Positions 46,995 to 56,893 of a DNA stretch of 64,000 nt are shown here, one piece after another. The notes under the pieces were generated by a model. That model did not search any database. It saw only the letters and a program-made list of their open reading frames with translations, and had not been told where the DNA came from. This DNA comes from Pyrenochaeta sp. MPI-SDFR-AT-0127. Lineage: Eukaryota; Ascomycota; Dothideomycetes; Pleosporales; Cucurbitariaceae. The position numbers and the translations under genes were made by a program. Position 1 is the stretch's first letter. Each line of letters opens with the position of its first letter. The stretch lies in contig JAGTJM010000066.1 of the NCBI GenBank assembly GCA_020747015.1, forward strand, positions 62,001 through 126,000, read 5' to 3'.

Positions 46995-49897
46995 TTACTC
47001 TGCTAGCCGTGCCGCAGATCTAATGATGTCCTCAACACTCATCCGGGCAGTCTTAGGGTGCTTGGCTACAGACTGCCAAATCTCCCCGTGTTTCGGTTCC
47101 GCCATGGCCGCTTTGGACAACACTTCCTCCTTCTTCTCCTCCGTACCATGCTGTTCCAGGAATTTATAGTACCACACCCAACCATCGCCATAATCTGGGT
47201 CCAGCACGACCGCCTTCGTGAACCAGGTCGCGGCCTTATCTAGTCTGCGTTCTGACCAGAAGATTCGTGCAACGACGACGAATAACTGTGGATCTTTCTC
47301 AACTTTTTTGATCGCTTCAAGCGCTCGCGGCTTGCGCTGGGTCCGGCTCTCCAAGTGCATGATCTTCTCTGCCCATAACAGGCCAGAATTAGGGCATTCT
47401 TGGAGTGCCGCGGCCATGATTTTCTGGGCTGCAGGTACATTGTTCTGGCGGCGTTCGAGTCGCACTGCCTCGCAGAGAAGTTCGGCATTTTTGGGATTCT
47501 GTTGCCTACCTCGGTCGAGTGTAGATCGAGCCTTAACTACCGCGCCTTGTTTCTCTTGTATTCGGGCAAGGAGGATGAACAAGGTAGGTGACTTTGGTGC
47601 TGCTCGGGTGCCAATGCTAAATGCTTCTTGCGCCTCCTTGAGTTTTGACAACTGCTCGTATATTTGTCCTTTGATGGCATGTAGTTTCCAACTTGAAGGC
47701 CAATTTTGCAAACCCTGATTGCAGATATCAATTGCCGCTTCGTAGTTTTCTAGTTGTCGCTCGAGCACAGCAGACTTCATGAAGATCCTGTCAGTAGCAG
47801 CCGATTCACGAGCGACTTTGAGAAAATCGCGAGCCTGCTCATAGTTGCCAGCATCTACCTCGAAGTCGACCGCTCGGGTATAGAGGTTTTCGTTGCCTGG
47901 TAATTGCTCGAATGAGCGACCTAGGACTTTACGAGCTCCTTCGGGGTCACCCGAATGCCACATTTCCCTGGCGTACAATAGCCATAGAGACTCGGAGTTC
48001 GGGCACGCGTTTACTGCGCGCTCAAGGACGCTGAGAAGAGACTCGCTAGTGCCATGATGCTTCTCCAGATCTGCAGACGCGTGCCAAACAGTTGTGGAGT
48101 ATGGAAAGATGGACACAGCATGCCCAAGGATAGCACGGGCAGTTTCATATCGGCCGCGACCTGATATACTCTTGGCATCCTCTAACCACACATCTCGTCG
48201 TTCGTCATCCTCGTCGAGGCTCCAGCCAACGGTTGCCTTGACAATTGCGGCTGCTGTAGCCCTGTCACCCTCTTCTTCGCAAATCTCAGCCTGTGCCAAC
48301 CACTCTTCCCGCTTGATCATCGCGTTTTCCTTGATAAGTGCTTTGATAGCGCGCTCCATGATTCTATCGCACATGTCGACCTTTCCAAGCTCTTCTTGCA
48401 ACCTGCAGGCATGTACCCAGATCGCCCAGCTAGTTGGAATTGCCTTACGTGCTCTATTCAAGACCTGCTGAGCTGCTTCGGCATCACTGACTCGAGCGTA
48501 AGAGATCCATAATTCTTCAGATAATGGTACAGTCTCTGTAGCTTTGGCAAACAAGAGCTTAACGTTTTCGATGTCCTCGGTGTCGTTGATTAGCGTCTTC
48601 CATAGTTCGACTGATTGTGGGTTATGATCAAGGGCTTGCCGAGTGACCTTCTTCCTTGCTGCTGGAGTCTGCTCAAGATCAATCGCAGCCTGCCATAGCT
48701 TGATAGCCTTGGGGTTTAGTTTGATGCCATTTGCAGCAATGATCTTTGCGTTATGCACACTCTCCCGGTTCAGTCGAATAGCTTCTTCCCACACTACTAT
48801 TGATTTTGGGCACATCTCGCAGCCTCTTTGAATAACTTTCTTCGCGGTGTGAACTTTTCCCGCCACTTCTTCTAAACGCGAGAGGGCAACATATCCGGGC
48901 CCGTTGTGTACATTCGTTTTGACAGCAGATTCAAGCAGCACTCGGGCGCGGTTGATATCCTCTACTGGGACCTCGTCACCCGTGGCCTGCTTCCTGTCTA
49001 ACGCAGTAATGTAGCCTTTAGGGTCCACGGAAGTGGCTGTGCCTGATGTCGTTGTTTGTGTGCCTGGACCGCCAGAAGCAGCCGAGTCTAGACGGACGGT
49101 GAGCGCGGATAGTTGCGCAGCCCCGATGGACGCGAAATTCGTCATTGTTCCAGAATCGGCATCATTCGAGGATATCGATGTATCGAGCTCTCCCGACTTC
49201 GAGGCCGCTTGCAATACGCTATCTGGGACAGCATATGATCTGGCATTTGCCATTCGAGCCTCTCGTGCACGTTTCGCTCTTCCCGTCATATCCCCCACTT
49301 CAGGCAGCGCTGCCCACTCTTCTTCAGACACAGCGCCGAGCGCGCGCTTGAGATCCGCAAATTGGAGCTGGATTTTGGGGTTGTTCTTCTCGTAGTCGTC
49401 GCGTTCTTGTTGCTCACGGGCTTCCCTATGTCGGACATCGGTATCTGTTCGTGAAGCAATCCACGATAAACATTTCGACAATGCAGATTGAGGAGAGGGG
49501 CAGGGGGGGGGGGGGAAGGAAACGGGTTGACCAACCTCCTAGCTCTCCTTCGCTTGTCCATCTTCTCGTCCACCTCCTGGTATATGCGATCGGCCTCGTC
49601 GTCATCCTTGTCGTAGTTCATGCCGCTGGAGAACAGGCCGACTTCGTTGTCGGGGTCTTGATATCGGTCTTCCTCGTCATCCTCCTCTTTCTTCTCGGTC
49701 ACGCCGTACGCCGATGGAGCTGCCTGACCAAGTGAAGCCGCACGCTTCGCCAGCATTTCCTTCATTTGCTCTTCTGAAGGGCCTTCGCGAGCTGGACCTA
49801 GATCACTGCGCGTTGTGAACCCGGTAGCACCACGCCCAAGACCAGCCACGTAGTTCTCGGGCGCAGGCTCTGAGAGAAAGTCGCGTCGCCCGCTCAT
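46995..49897 (-). CDS. PRP6: Prp6/Prp1 U4/U6.U5 tri-snRNP splicing factor
   Basis: Two exons (49536-49897, 46995-49425) give 930 aa; fission yeast Prp1 and human PRPF6 are 906 and 941. The PRP1_N domain starts at once (MSGRRDFLSEPAPENYVAGL, GRGATGFTTRSDLGPAREG), followed by EADRIYQEVDEKMDKRRRARR. The exon join restores RRARR|EAREQQERDDYEKNNP, as in the family, which fixes both splice sites even though the donor GTTGGT is weak. The remaining two-thirds are HAT/TPR repeats (for example WLLYAREMWHSGDPEGARKV). The protein bridges U5 with U4/U6 snRNP and is needed for tri-snRNP formation. The frame stays open 80 codons upstream of the chosen ATG, but the conserved N-terminus begins at 49897. Confidence 0.95.
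49503..49515. repeat. G13 homopolymer (C13 in the PRP6 intron)
   Basis: Thirteen guanines lie inside the 110-bp PRP6 intron, about 20 nt after the donor on the transcribed strand. The tract length is prone to slippage or sequencing error but does not touch coding sequence. Confidence 0.9.
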
Positions 49898-50726
49898 TTT
49901 GGCGGTGTTTTGCAAGTCTCGTATGTAGGGGAGTAATTCTGGTCGAAGATCGGGTTTGATCGCGCGGACCCTACAGTACTTGGTGAAGACCTCTGGAGCA
50001 GGGTTCGGGCGGTTATTTTCAGCGTAGATGGGTCTGGGAGATCCTGGACCTAGCACTCCATATCGACTGTTCGTAGGCCGGATTTTGGCATATACGGTGG
50101 TCTGGTGAGATCTGTTGCGTGTGAACAATTGGCTCACTAGGCTGCTCGCGCGTCACGTGTTTCAACAAATGTTCCGAGCTCATTGAACGCTATTCCCGAA
50201 AGGGGAGTTTGCGATGGGCGTTGGCCATTTCGTCAGTCTCAAGGAAACCATGCATCTGCATATAGCTCCTCTGCAGAGGTGCTAGGGTATCGCATTGTAA
50301 AGTGAGGTTACTTGGCGCATGCGTCTCTCAAACTTTCAGCTATATTCAGTGATCTGCTCTCACTCTGAATCCAAGTACGATAGACGTACGTCATGCACTC
50401 CTTAGCATGTGTCGCCGTACCTTTCTATCAATTGCTTGCCTCATTTACTCTAGTCAATTGATCTAGTATATTCTGTTTGCAACAGCATGGTACTACAAAG
50501 CTTCATTTTTACTCCATACTAGCCGGTCTTTTCTTGCGTTTTATCTCAATGCACTGGGTGGCACTGACGCCTTTCCATTTGCTGGCTTGGACGTCTGTAA
50601 TGCAGCTCTAGGCGACATTGGGGGTAAGGGTGGAACAACTTCTGGTGTCGTTGTGTCTGCCTTTAGATCTTTGCCACTATAACACAACATGTCAGAACGC
50701 GATCATGATTCAATTTGGGCAATTTT
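49898..50726. other. PRP6 upstream / FlbE-like downstream region
   Basis: Contains the PRP6 promoter with TCACGTGT at 50153-50160 and the 3' flank of the FlbE-like gene. No gene seen. Confidence 0.6.
50153..50160. promoter_or_regulatory. TCACGTGT E-box-like site upstream of PRP6
   Basis: A CACGTG core 256 bp above the PRP6 start, the same octamer core seen at 5986 and 56980. A Cbf1/bHLH-type site by consensus only. Confidence 0.35.
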
Positions 50727-51317
50727 TTACCTCTTCGATCTTCTCAGCTTCCCACCAATCCAGCTTTTGAGATTCCTGCCCGTAGACGGGCGCTCCAAGT
50801 CTTGGCCACGTATGTTGTCTACTTGTCCAACACTACTTCGCTGGCTGGTCGGGCTGAACTGGCTGGCGTCCGGTGTTGTTTCGTTGTCATCATGGTCCAA
50901 GGGTGGTGCCCATCTCTCCACATCGCCATTGACCACAACGAACCAGCCGAGCTTCTCCCCGGGAGCGACCTTGTCCCGTAGCTCAGCAATAGCCGCCCAT
51001 TGGTTTTCTGCCACGCCGTTTCCGCGAACATCGTCCAAATCTACACCCAGTTTGACTTCGTGTACAATGTCGCACACATAAGCGTATGGCTGATCCTTCA
51101 CGGTGATATCATCAGGGTCGTATTGCTCGATGAACCGTAGGCCAGGGAGTTGGGCCACTTGTTCCGGCCAATTGTCTTTGAAGTTCTTCGTCATACAAGC
51201 TGCAGTCGCGGGCGCCATGAGCCATTCCGGGGCAGCGTCGTCGAGATCTTGAAAGATGATGTGGATGCGGATCTGCGCACGTGGCCAGCGAAAGCCGTGG
51301 ACAAGCCATGTAGGCAT
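50727..51317 (-). CDS. flbE: FlbE-like developmental regulator
   Basis: An intronless frame of 196 aa beginning MPTWLVHGFRWPRAQIRIHI, with DLDDAAPEWLMAP, LRFIEQYDPDD, YAYVCDIVHEVKLGVDLDDV and GWFVVVNGDVERWAPP. This pattern agrees with my recollection of the FlbE family. In Aspergillus FlbE works with FlbB at hyphal tips to start conidiation. The family has two conserved but biochemically uncharacterised regions, both apparently present here. The C-terminal 50 residues are Ser/Arg-rich and end in the basic LKSWIGGKLRRSKR. The identification rests on recognition of the N-terminal signature and length (about 200 aa), so the symbol is likely rather than certain. The role in asexual development is inferred from Aspergillus. 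Confidence 0.75.
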   Translation of the reverse strand: MPTWLVHGFRWPRAQIRIHIIFQDLDDAAPEWLMAPATAACMTKNFKDNWPEQVAQLPGLRFIEQYDPDDITVKDQPYAYVCDIVHEVKLGVDLDDVRGNGVAENQWAAIAELRDKVAPGEKLGWFVVVNGDVERWAPPLDHDDNETTPDASQFSPTSQRSSVGQVDNIRGQDLERPSTGRNLKSWIGGKLRRSKR

Positions 51318-51983
51318 CTTTGGGGTTGTTCTGTCTGGGAAGTGTTGCGTGCTGAAGGTTCAATGGCCACAACCTGTACTCAGACGTCGACAAGAACAGG
51401 CTATGTCTCCGCGAAGGATTGCCGTGATATGGCTTATGTCGTCGGATGGATTGTGTCTTTAGCAGACCTTTGCTCTCAAGTCGGACATTGTCATGCACCA
51501 AGGCTGAGATCCACAGTCCAGTTGCAGCACACAAGTAGCACCAGATGAGAGGTGGTTGGGGACTCTCCTCCAAGCTTTCCGCCGGGGTTGTCCCAAAAAT
51601 GAGCAAGGCAGGTGCTTTGAGAATGGCAGCGGCGGCGGCAACCCCTCCTGTGCGCTGAGGCAATGTACGCGGAGCGAAATGGTGGAGAACAAGGCCGTCT
51701 GTCTTGGCCCACCGGGATCGCGTTGCGGGGAGGGTGAGGATTATCGATAGCTGATGCTTGCTGGGTTGCCGCTCCACCAGGACACTAATGCAGGTCACAG
51801 CTCCCGCACGCATCCCGCTGCCCTTTCATTCCACTTTCCTATCGGTAACTAGCAGCGGGCATATCCAGAAACCCGAGGACTCCAGCTTGTTACTGCCATT
51901 CCTCTTCGCAATGACCTAGTCCGCAAACGTCAACTTGCCCTCGCTCTCTCTCTCGGCGAGTGTGTCTGGCAGCCACCACCATC
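51318..51983. other. Divergent promoter region FlbE-like / CIR_N gene
   Basis: 666 bp between two divergent genes. A long minus-strand frame crosses it into the FlbE-like gene (51112-51813), but that frame is out of phase with the conserved protein, so I read it as noise. Confidence 0.6.
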
Positions 51984-53274
51984 ATGCCTTTGTGCGTCAC
52001 TCAATGGGCGCCTGCTTCGATATTGCGGTCGCTGACGGACTTACAGACATTTGCTGGGCAAAAAGGTGTGCAGCAGTACAACAAATCCCCTCAAGCAAGA
52101 ATCTTTCACTGATCAGACATAGTCATGGAACGTGTACAACGCCAACAATATCGCGCGGGTCAAGGCTGACGAGGCCGCCGCCGCTGCCCGTGAAGCCGCC
52201 CATGAGCAGCGCATGCAGGAGCTCGATGCTGAGCGACGTAGCGCCCTTCTTCGAGGCCGTACGCCTCCACCACTGCCCGTAGAACATGTTCATAGCGATG
52301 CCGAGCGAAAACGAGACAGAGGCAAGGATACCCGCGGACACGACAAGAAGAGGAGGAAGCTTGCAGGAGAGGACGACACAGCCATGGAAATACGCCTTGC
52401 AGCGTCTGCAACAGCTTCGAAAGACGATGATTCCAGCAACGCAAACGTTCTGATTCTGCGAAGCACGGCGAGCAATGCTCCGCTGACGGACCATGCGGGC
52501 AACATCGACTTGTTTCCAGTCGACATGAAAGAAACAATCAAGCGCGAGAAGAACGCAGAAGCTGAGAAGGAGAAGAAAAGAAAGGTAAGAGCCCTGGAGG
52601 ATCAGTACACCATGCGCTTTTCGAACGCCGCTGGCTTCAAAACTGGCTTAAGCCAGCCGTGGTATGCGACTGGTGAGGAACCCCCGCAAGCTGCAGAAAA
52701 GAAACACACAGCCCTTCTAGCACATCTCGAGGACAAAAATATTTGGGGTGACGAGGATCCGCGACGTAAAGAGAGAGAACAGGCACGCATAACGTCCAAT
52801 GACCCATTCGCCTTCATGCAGAAAGCTCAAGCTCAGTTAAAAAGGTCCAAGGAAGACAGAAAAAAGTGGGCCGAGGAACGTGGCCGCGAGCTGAGAGAAC
52901 TACGGGCTACTCAGGAGCGAGAGGATAGGCCGAGCAGGCATCGAAAGAGGAGGCCAGATGATGAGGATGGGGAGAAGGAAATGGACTACTATACCGATGC
53001 TCACAAGCGCGGCCCTCACAGGCATAGGTCTTCAAAGCGCAAGCATCGCCACAGAAGCCTGAGCCGTAATCGAGAGCCACACGAACACCGACCATCGCAT
53101 AGATATGAAGAAAAGCAAATTCGGAATCGAAGCAGAGAGCGCGACTGCGAGAATCCGCTTGGGAAAATCTCTTCCAGGTCCACTTCTGAGCGCCAAAAGC
53201 CTCGAGATCGAAGCAGTAAAGACAGAAACAGTAATAGGAGTTCGCGATTGGAGGACACTTGTCTAGAAGCTTGA
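51984..53274 (+). CDS. CIR_N-domain (LENG1-like) nuclear protein with RS-like tail
   Basis: Three coding exons: 51984-51991 (8 nt), 52047-52065 (19 nt) and 52123-53274. Introns of 55 and 57 bp have GTGCGT and GTGTGC donors and CAG/TAG acceptors. The spliced start MPLHLLGKKSWNVYNANNIA is the CIR_N signature seen in LENG1-like proteins, followed by ARVKADEAAA, EQRMQELDAERRSALLRG. Without the two tiny exons the conserved N-terminus is lost, which is the evidence for them. The 392-aa protein continues as charged, coiled-coil-like sequence with KKRRKLAGED, LPWYATGEE-type motifs and a C-terminal third rich in Arg, Ser and His (RHRSSKRKHRHRSLSRN), resembling splicing-associated RS proteins. A role in RNA processing is inferred from composition and family; no direct function is known to me. 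Confidence 0.88.
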
Positions 53275-53284
53275 CTGAACATGA

Positions 53285-53644
53285 TGCAGCGGTACTCAGC
53301 TCCTTGGGTTCGCTCATCCAACAGCATTGCCTCCCTGGTAATTAGCAGCATGTCCAAAGCACCATTCTTGTATTGTGCAAACACTTGTTCGCTCTTTGCC
53401 TCCAAGTCTTGCCTGCCTCTATATGCGACTCGCCTATATAAAGTCTCAGCCTCCCTTCCTTCAACAGATATCTTAGCTTTTTGGGATTGTAGTGTTACGC
53501 GTATTTCGCATATCGCACCCTCTGCAACGGGAAGACTCCGACGATATAGCTCCAATAGGAAATAGTCGCTAGCGTGTATCCAAGTTGCCACGACCCATGT
53601 CGCGCCCTCTTGCGGGGTAGGCAGCGAAGCTTCGTCGGCTTCGC
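53285..53644 (-). CDS. Possible small gene or gene fragment, unidentified
   Basis: The minus strand is open for about 360 bp between the CIR_N gene and the dienelactone hydrolase gene. Its translation looks protein-like rather than random: ASDYFLLELYRRSLPVAEGA, then ISVEGREAETLYRRVAYRG and YKNGALDMLLITREAMLLDE. There is no ATG at the beginning of the open stretch (the frame meets a TGA near 53650), so a real gene would need an upstream exon or a non-ATG start. The 3' end runs into antisense of the CIR_N coding region unless an intron or earlier end exists. I recognise no family. It could be a small unannotated gene, a decayed fragment, or chance. Confidence 0.25.
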
Positions 53645-53803
53645 TTCAGCTATCGACGCCTATATAAAAAGAGAAGCAACTGCGCATGTTACAAATAGCC
53701 ACTACCAGATCCTTTTGGTTTTCCATAGCTGTCCAAGCACCAGACTTATTCCATTCTTATCATCAAAACGTCTCAAGACTCTTCATCTCAATATTCGTAT
53801 AAA

Positions 53804-54907
53804 ATGGCGTCCAATCCTATGCAACGATGCTGCATCGTCGGCGTAAAGCATAAGGGTACTCCGCGGGGCGAAGTCAGGAAGATTGAAAATAGTATATTCA
53901 AACCGTGTCTTCAATCATCCTCTTCCTGAAACTGACAACGCGTTAAGTTCGCGCATATTTTTCCATTCCGGAAACTGGCGGTACTCAAAATGCCGTGCTC
54001 ATCATGACCGACATCCTGGGAATGGATAGCCCCAATGTGCAACTGGTATTGTAGTGGGCAAACTAGCGATCAGGACTGTCTACTAACTTCTCCATAGTAA
54101 GTTAGACTCCGAGCGCCGAACCTTGAGAAAATGATGGACGAATTCCAGCACTTAAAAAGGAGAATAAATAATCATCATTTTGGGCTGTCTGCTAATCAAG
54201 ACATCACGTTGGGCAGTATTGCCGACCAGTTTGCCGCCAATGGCTATCTCGCCGTGATACCTGACGTCTTCAACGGTAACGAAGTCCCGTTCCCGGCCCC
54301 TGCATCTTTCGACCTGCAAGAATATATCAAGTCTAAGATGCCACGTGTGCCTGCTGTTGATCCTATGTTTGAGACTGTGATCAAGCATTTGAGGGGTGAG
54401 TTAGGGGTTAAGCGGTTGGGTGGTGTGGGATATTGCTTTGGGGGGAAATACGTATGTAGATGGTTAAAGGAAGGGGGACTTGACGCAGGTTTTACGGGGC
54501 ATCCTAGTTTTGTGGATGCTGATGAAGTGAGAGGGATACAGGGGCCATTGAGTATTGCTGCTGCTGGTACGTAACCCACCATGCTTCCTCTCATTACTAC
54601 TAGCTCTCACGATTGTAATATCTGGACGCCAGCACTTTCTTACTATGATACGGGATTGACAAAGTACACGCCAGAAACCGACACAATCTTCCCCGCTGAA
54701 AAGCGCCGCGAAACGGAGGACATTCTCAAGAATCTCACAGTACCGTACCAAATTACTCTCTACTCTGATGTCGAGCATGGTTTTGCAGTAAGGGGTGATA
54801 TGTCGGACTCCAAGGCCAAGTTCGCCAAAGAACTGGCATTTCTCCAGGCATTATATTGGTTCGACGAGTACGTGAAGAAAGAGCACGTAAATACCTCGCA
54901 TCTTTGA
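53804..54907 (+). CDS. Dienelactone hydrolase family protein (contains a stwintron)
   Basis: Coding exons 53804-53891, 53948-54044, 54217-54566 and 54675-54907 give 255 aa in frame. The catalytic triad of the family is complete: Cys135 in GYCFGGKY, Asp181 in ETDTIFPAEKRRE and His213 in VEHGFAVRG. Other conserved parts are PETGGTQNAVLIMTDILG, ADQFAANGYLAVIPDVFNG and AFLQALYWFDEYV. These alpha/beta-hydrolases cleave dienelactone or related ester/lactone substrates; most fungal members have unknown natural substrates. The protein has no signal peptide and is probably cytosolic. The interval 54045-54216 is best read as a twin intron (separate entry). With it removed stepwise, the protein reads SPNVQL|IADQF, the expected family sequence. 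Any single-intron reading gives a stop, a frameshift or a two-residue insertion with a weak donor. Confidence 0.85.
54045..54216 (+). other. Candidate [D1]-type stwintron (intron within an intron donor)
   Basis: An internal intron at 54046-54097 has a GTATTG donor, a perfect TACTAAC branch site (54081-54087) and a CATAG end: 52 nt. It sits between G54045 and T54098. Excising it creates GTAAGT, an ideal donor for an external intron that ends at GGGCAG (54216) and has a GCTAATC branch site near 54191-54197. Removing both joins CAA CT|T ATT GCC, that is Gln-Leu-Ile-Ala, in frame. If only the internal intron is removed, an in-frame TAA follows directly. Confidence 0.75.
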
Positions 54908-55478
54908 TACCGTAGATTGCACAATGGTCGATTTTTATTACTCCCGTGTAGAGCAGAGCTGTGGTGGGTTGGTTGTGTTAATAGTAGAGTTTCCCATATC
55001 ATATTCCTGCATCCTAGTCGATCACGCTAACCGCTGGGTCTTTCTCGTGCGCCAACACAATCTTCTCAGCACCCACCAACGTTGTTGTCTTTTTCATGAG
55101 CCGTAAAGCGAGGTGCAGTGATTTGTAGATAACAAAGAAGAGCGCAAACACACAAAAGAAAATGATATTTGGGGGGGGACAAGAGGGTTTTCTGGTGTGA
55201 TGTTACAGGTCCATTTTGAAACTGTAGGCTCCGCGTTACGATGATTGATATCTTGTTGTAGACGTGTCGGTGACGTCTTGAATAAGATAAGACATCATAG
55301 AATGTCTGAGATGTGATGAGGTGATATGGCGACTGAAAAGATCGGTCAAAGCTGCTGAGAACGTTTCGTGCAATGCTGATAAGGTGGCGCTTCCCGAGTC
55401 GCTATGCACGAAGCCTATTGGGCATCTGATGGCACATTGTCCCTTGCCTCTTATTACCCGCTTCAGCAGTCATTCAAT
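54908..55478. other. Convergent intergenic region, no gene seen
   Basis: 3' flanks of the dienelactone hydrolase and AlkB-type genes. A G-run of about 9 occurs near 55171. No gene called. Confidence 0.6.
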
Positions 55479-56893
55479 TTACGGGCATTTTCCCTTCGAC
55501 ATATTTTCCTTAATCGCATTGACATTTGACGCCCATGGCGGTTCACCATCATCATCAAACTCTGCCCACTGGAAAAAGCCACAACCATCTTGTCCGGGGA
55601 CGTAATTCGTATGACACATCCACATGTACTTGCCTCTCGATTCTTTCTTTCTAGTAGCACATCGCAGCACTGTCGGAACATTACAGCGACATTTGGGAGT
55701 GTATCGGGGGTGCAGGCTATCCTTGTAGCAGCGATAGGTGATGTTGAGCCGTCTGTTTTTTGCCAAAGGGTGTGGGTCAATGGCTTGAGCTGGTGCAATG
55801 GAGTGCTTCCACTCCTCTTGCATCTCGGCATGCATAATCAACAGTGAGTTGTGTGGAAGATGAATTGATATTTGACCTTGTGCGTCTGCTAGGGAACCAT
55901 CTGCTTTCCGGTGCTCGTCATCTTCAGCCACAATCTTCCGTACGCGAAACTCGCGAGCTACACCAAGACTCAGGCTACCGATGACTGCGCGTGGGCCAAT
56001 ATAGGTTAGCTGATCTGAGTGGTAGCCAACGTTCTCTTTGGGTCCATCATAGCAATTCACGAAGGCTGTGTTGGCCTTCCAAGGGTGAGGTGACTGATAC
56101 TTCAGTTTTTTGCTATTAGGATAGAAGTCACGAATCCGGCGTTGAATCTCGAGGTTTACGGCTTCTTCGACTTGTGGACATGCCTTGAGCATCTCTGAGG
56201 TACTCTGTCGGACATCCTATCGGCTATCAGTATACAGTCTCAGCATCTGACTGTCTTGCGGACACCTACCTCAACTTGACGCCCGTCGTATATGTATTCT
56301 GTCTTTTGTTCTTCTGCTTTCGCTAAGCTGTGGGCGTAGAAGCAGAATGAATGTGGGCTCCAAACAACCTTGTCGAAGAGTTTGAACTCCAAACTCTGGT
56401 AAGTAGATGATTCATCGAGCAATTGCAGCAGCAAGGCATCGGCTTGCTTTGGTGGTAGAAAGTTATGAATAATTGAACAAGGCGTATGTGCTTCAATGTC
56501 TTCCGGGCTATACAGGTACAGGGTCTGGCCTCTTTTGACGAGAGACTTCTTTGCAACTCCGCCGCGATGCGACATGGTACAATACGAGTTGAGTGATGAT
56601 TGGTAGCCAACTGCGATCGGAGCAGCCGCTCGTTTTCTCGGAGAGGTAGTGGTGGAATTGACGAGGTATGCTGAAGCAAGCTCTACCGAACCGTCCGCAG
56701 CAAGAAGGGCCTCTAACAGGGTGGACTCATCCAGTCCTGGGTGCACCGAAGCCAGCAGTGCTAGTTTGAAGTCTGTGGGTTCTTCGTTGTCTGTTGTTGC
56801 GACCGCTTGAGGTGGACTCAACGTAGGTGATGTCACTGCGAGTCTCTGCGGCTCCTCCACCCGCTTTCTTTTACGCGTTACGAATTCGTCCAT
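55479..56893 (-). CDS. CUE-AlkB-GRF fusion: 2-oxoglutarate/Fe(II) dioxygenase, DNA/RNA alkylation repair type
   Basis: Two exons (56270-56893, 55479-56216) with a 53-bp intron give 453 aa. Residues about 40-81 (DFKLALLASVHPGLDESTLL, EALLAADGSVELASAYLVNS) form a CUE-type ubiquitin-binding domain. The AlkB-like jelly roll follows with the complete iron/cofactor set: His274 and Asp276 in GYHSDQLTYIGP, His346 in WKHSIAP and Arg370 in RRLNITYR. The C-terminus is a GRF zinc finger: C384 and C386 (KCRCN), C409 (YMWMCH), C420 (DGCGFFQWAEF). AlkB/ALKBH2-3 enzymes oxidatively remove methyl groups from bases; GRF fingers bind single-stranded nucleic acid and CUE binds ubiquitin, so the fusion suggests recruitment to ubiquitin-marked damage sites in the nucleus. 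The N-terminal RKRKR is a likely nuclear signal. It is divergent from PEX7. Confidence 0.93.

Noticed and set aside
51112..51813. 233-codon minus-strand frame over the FlbE-like start
   Set aside because: Out of frame with the conserved FlbE-like protein and overlaps it; upstream half is leader DNA.
53016..53284. Extension of the minus-strand candidate frame into the CIR_N gene
   Set aside because: Antisense of an Arg/Ser/His-rich coding end, which readily yields open frames of Leu/Arg/Ser; only the part beyond 53285 looks protein-like.
54074..54096. 23-nt microexon reading inside the dienelactone hydrolase intron region
   Set aside because: Keeps frame but requires a 28-nt intron, shorter than any plausible fungal intron, and inserts eight residues absent from the family pattern.
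54131..54574. Separate start MMDEFQ for the dienelactone hydrolase
   Set aside because: Would lose the conserved N-terminal strand with PETGGTQNAVLIMTDILG. The segment 54098-54216 is better explained as the outer part of the twin intron.
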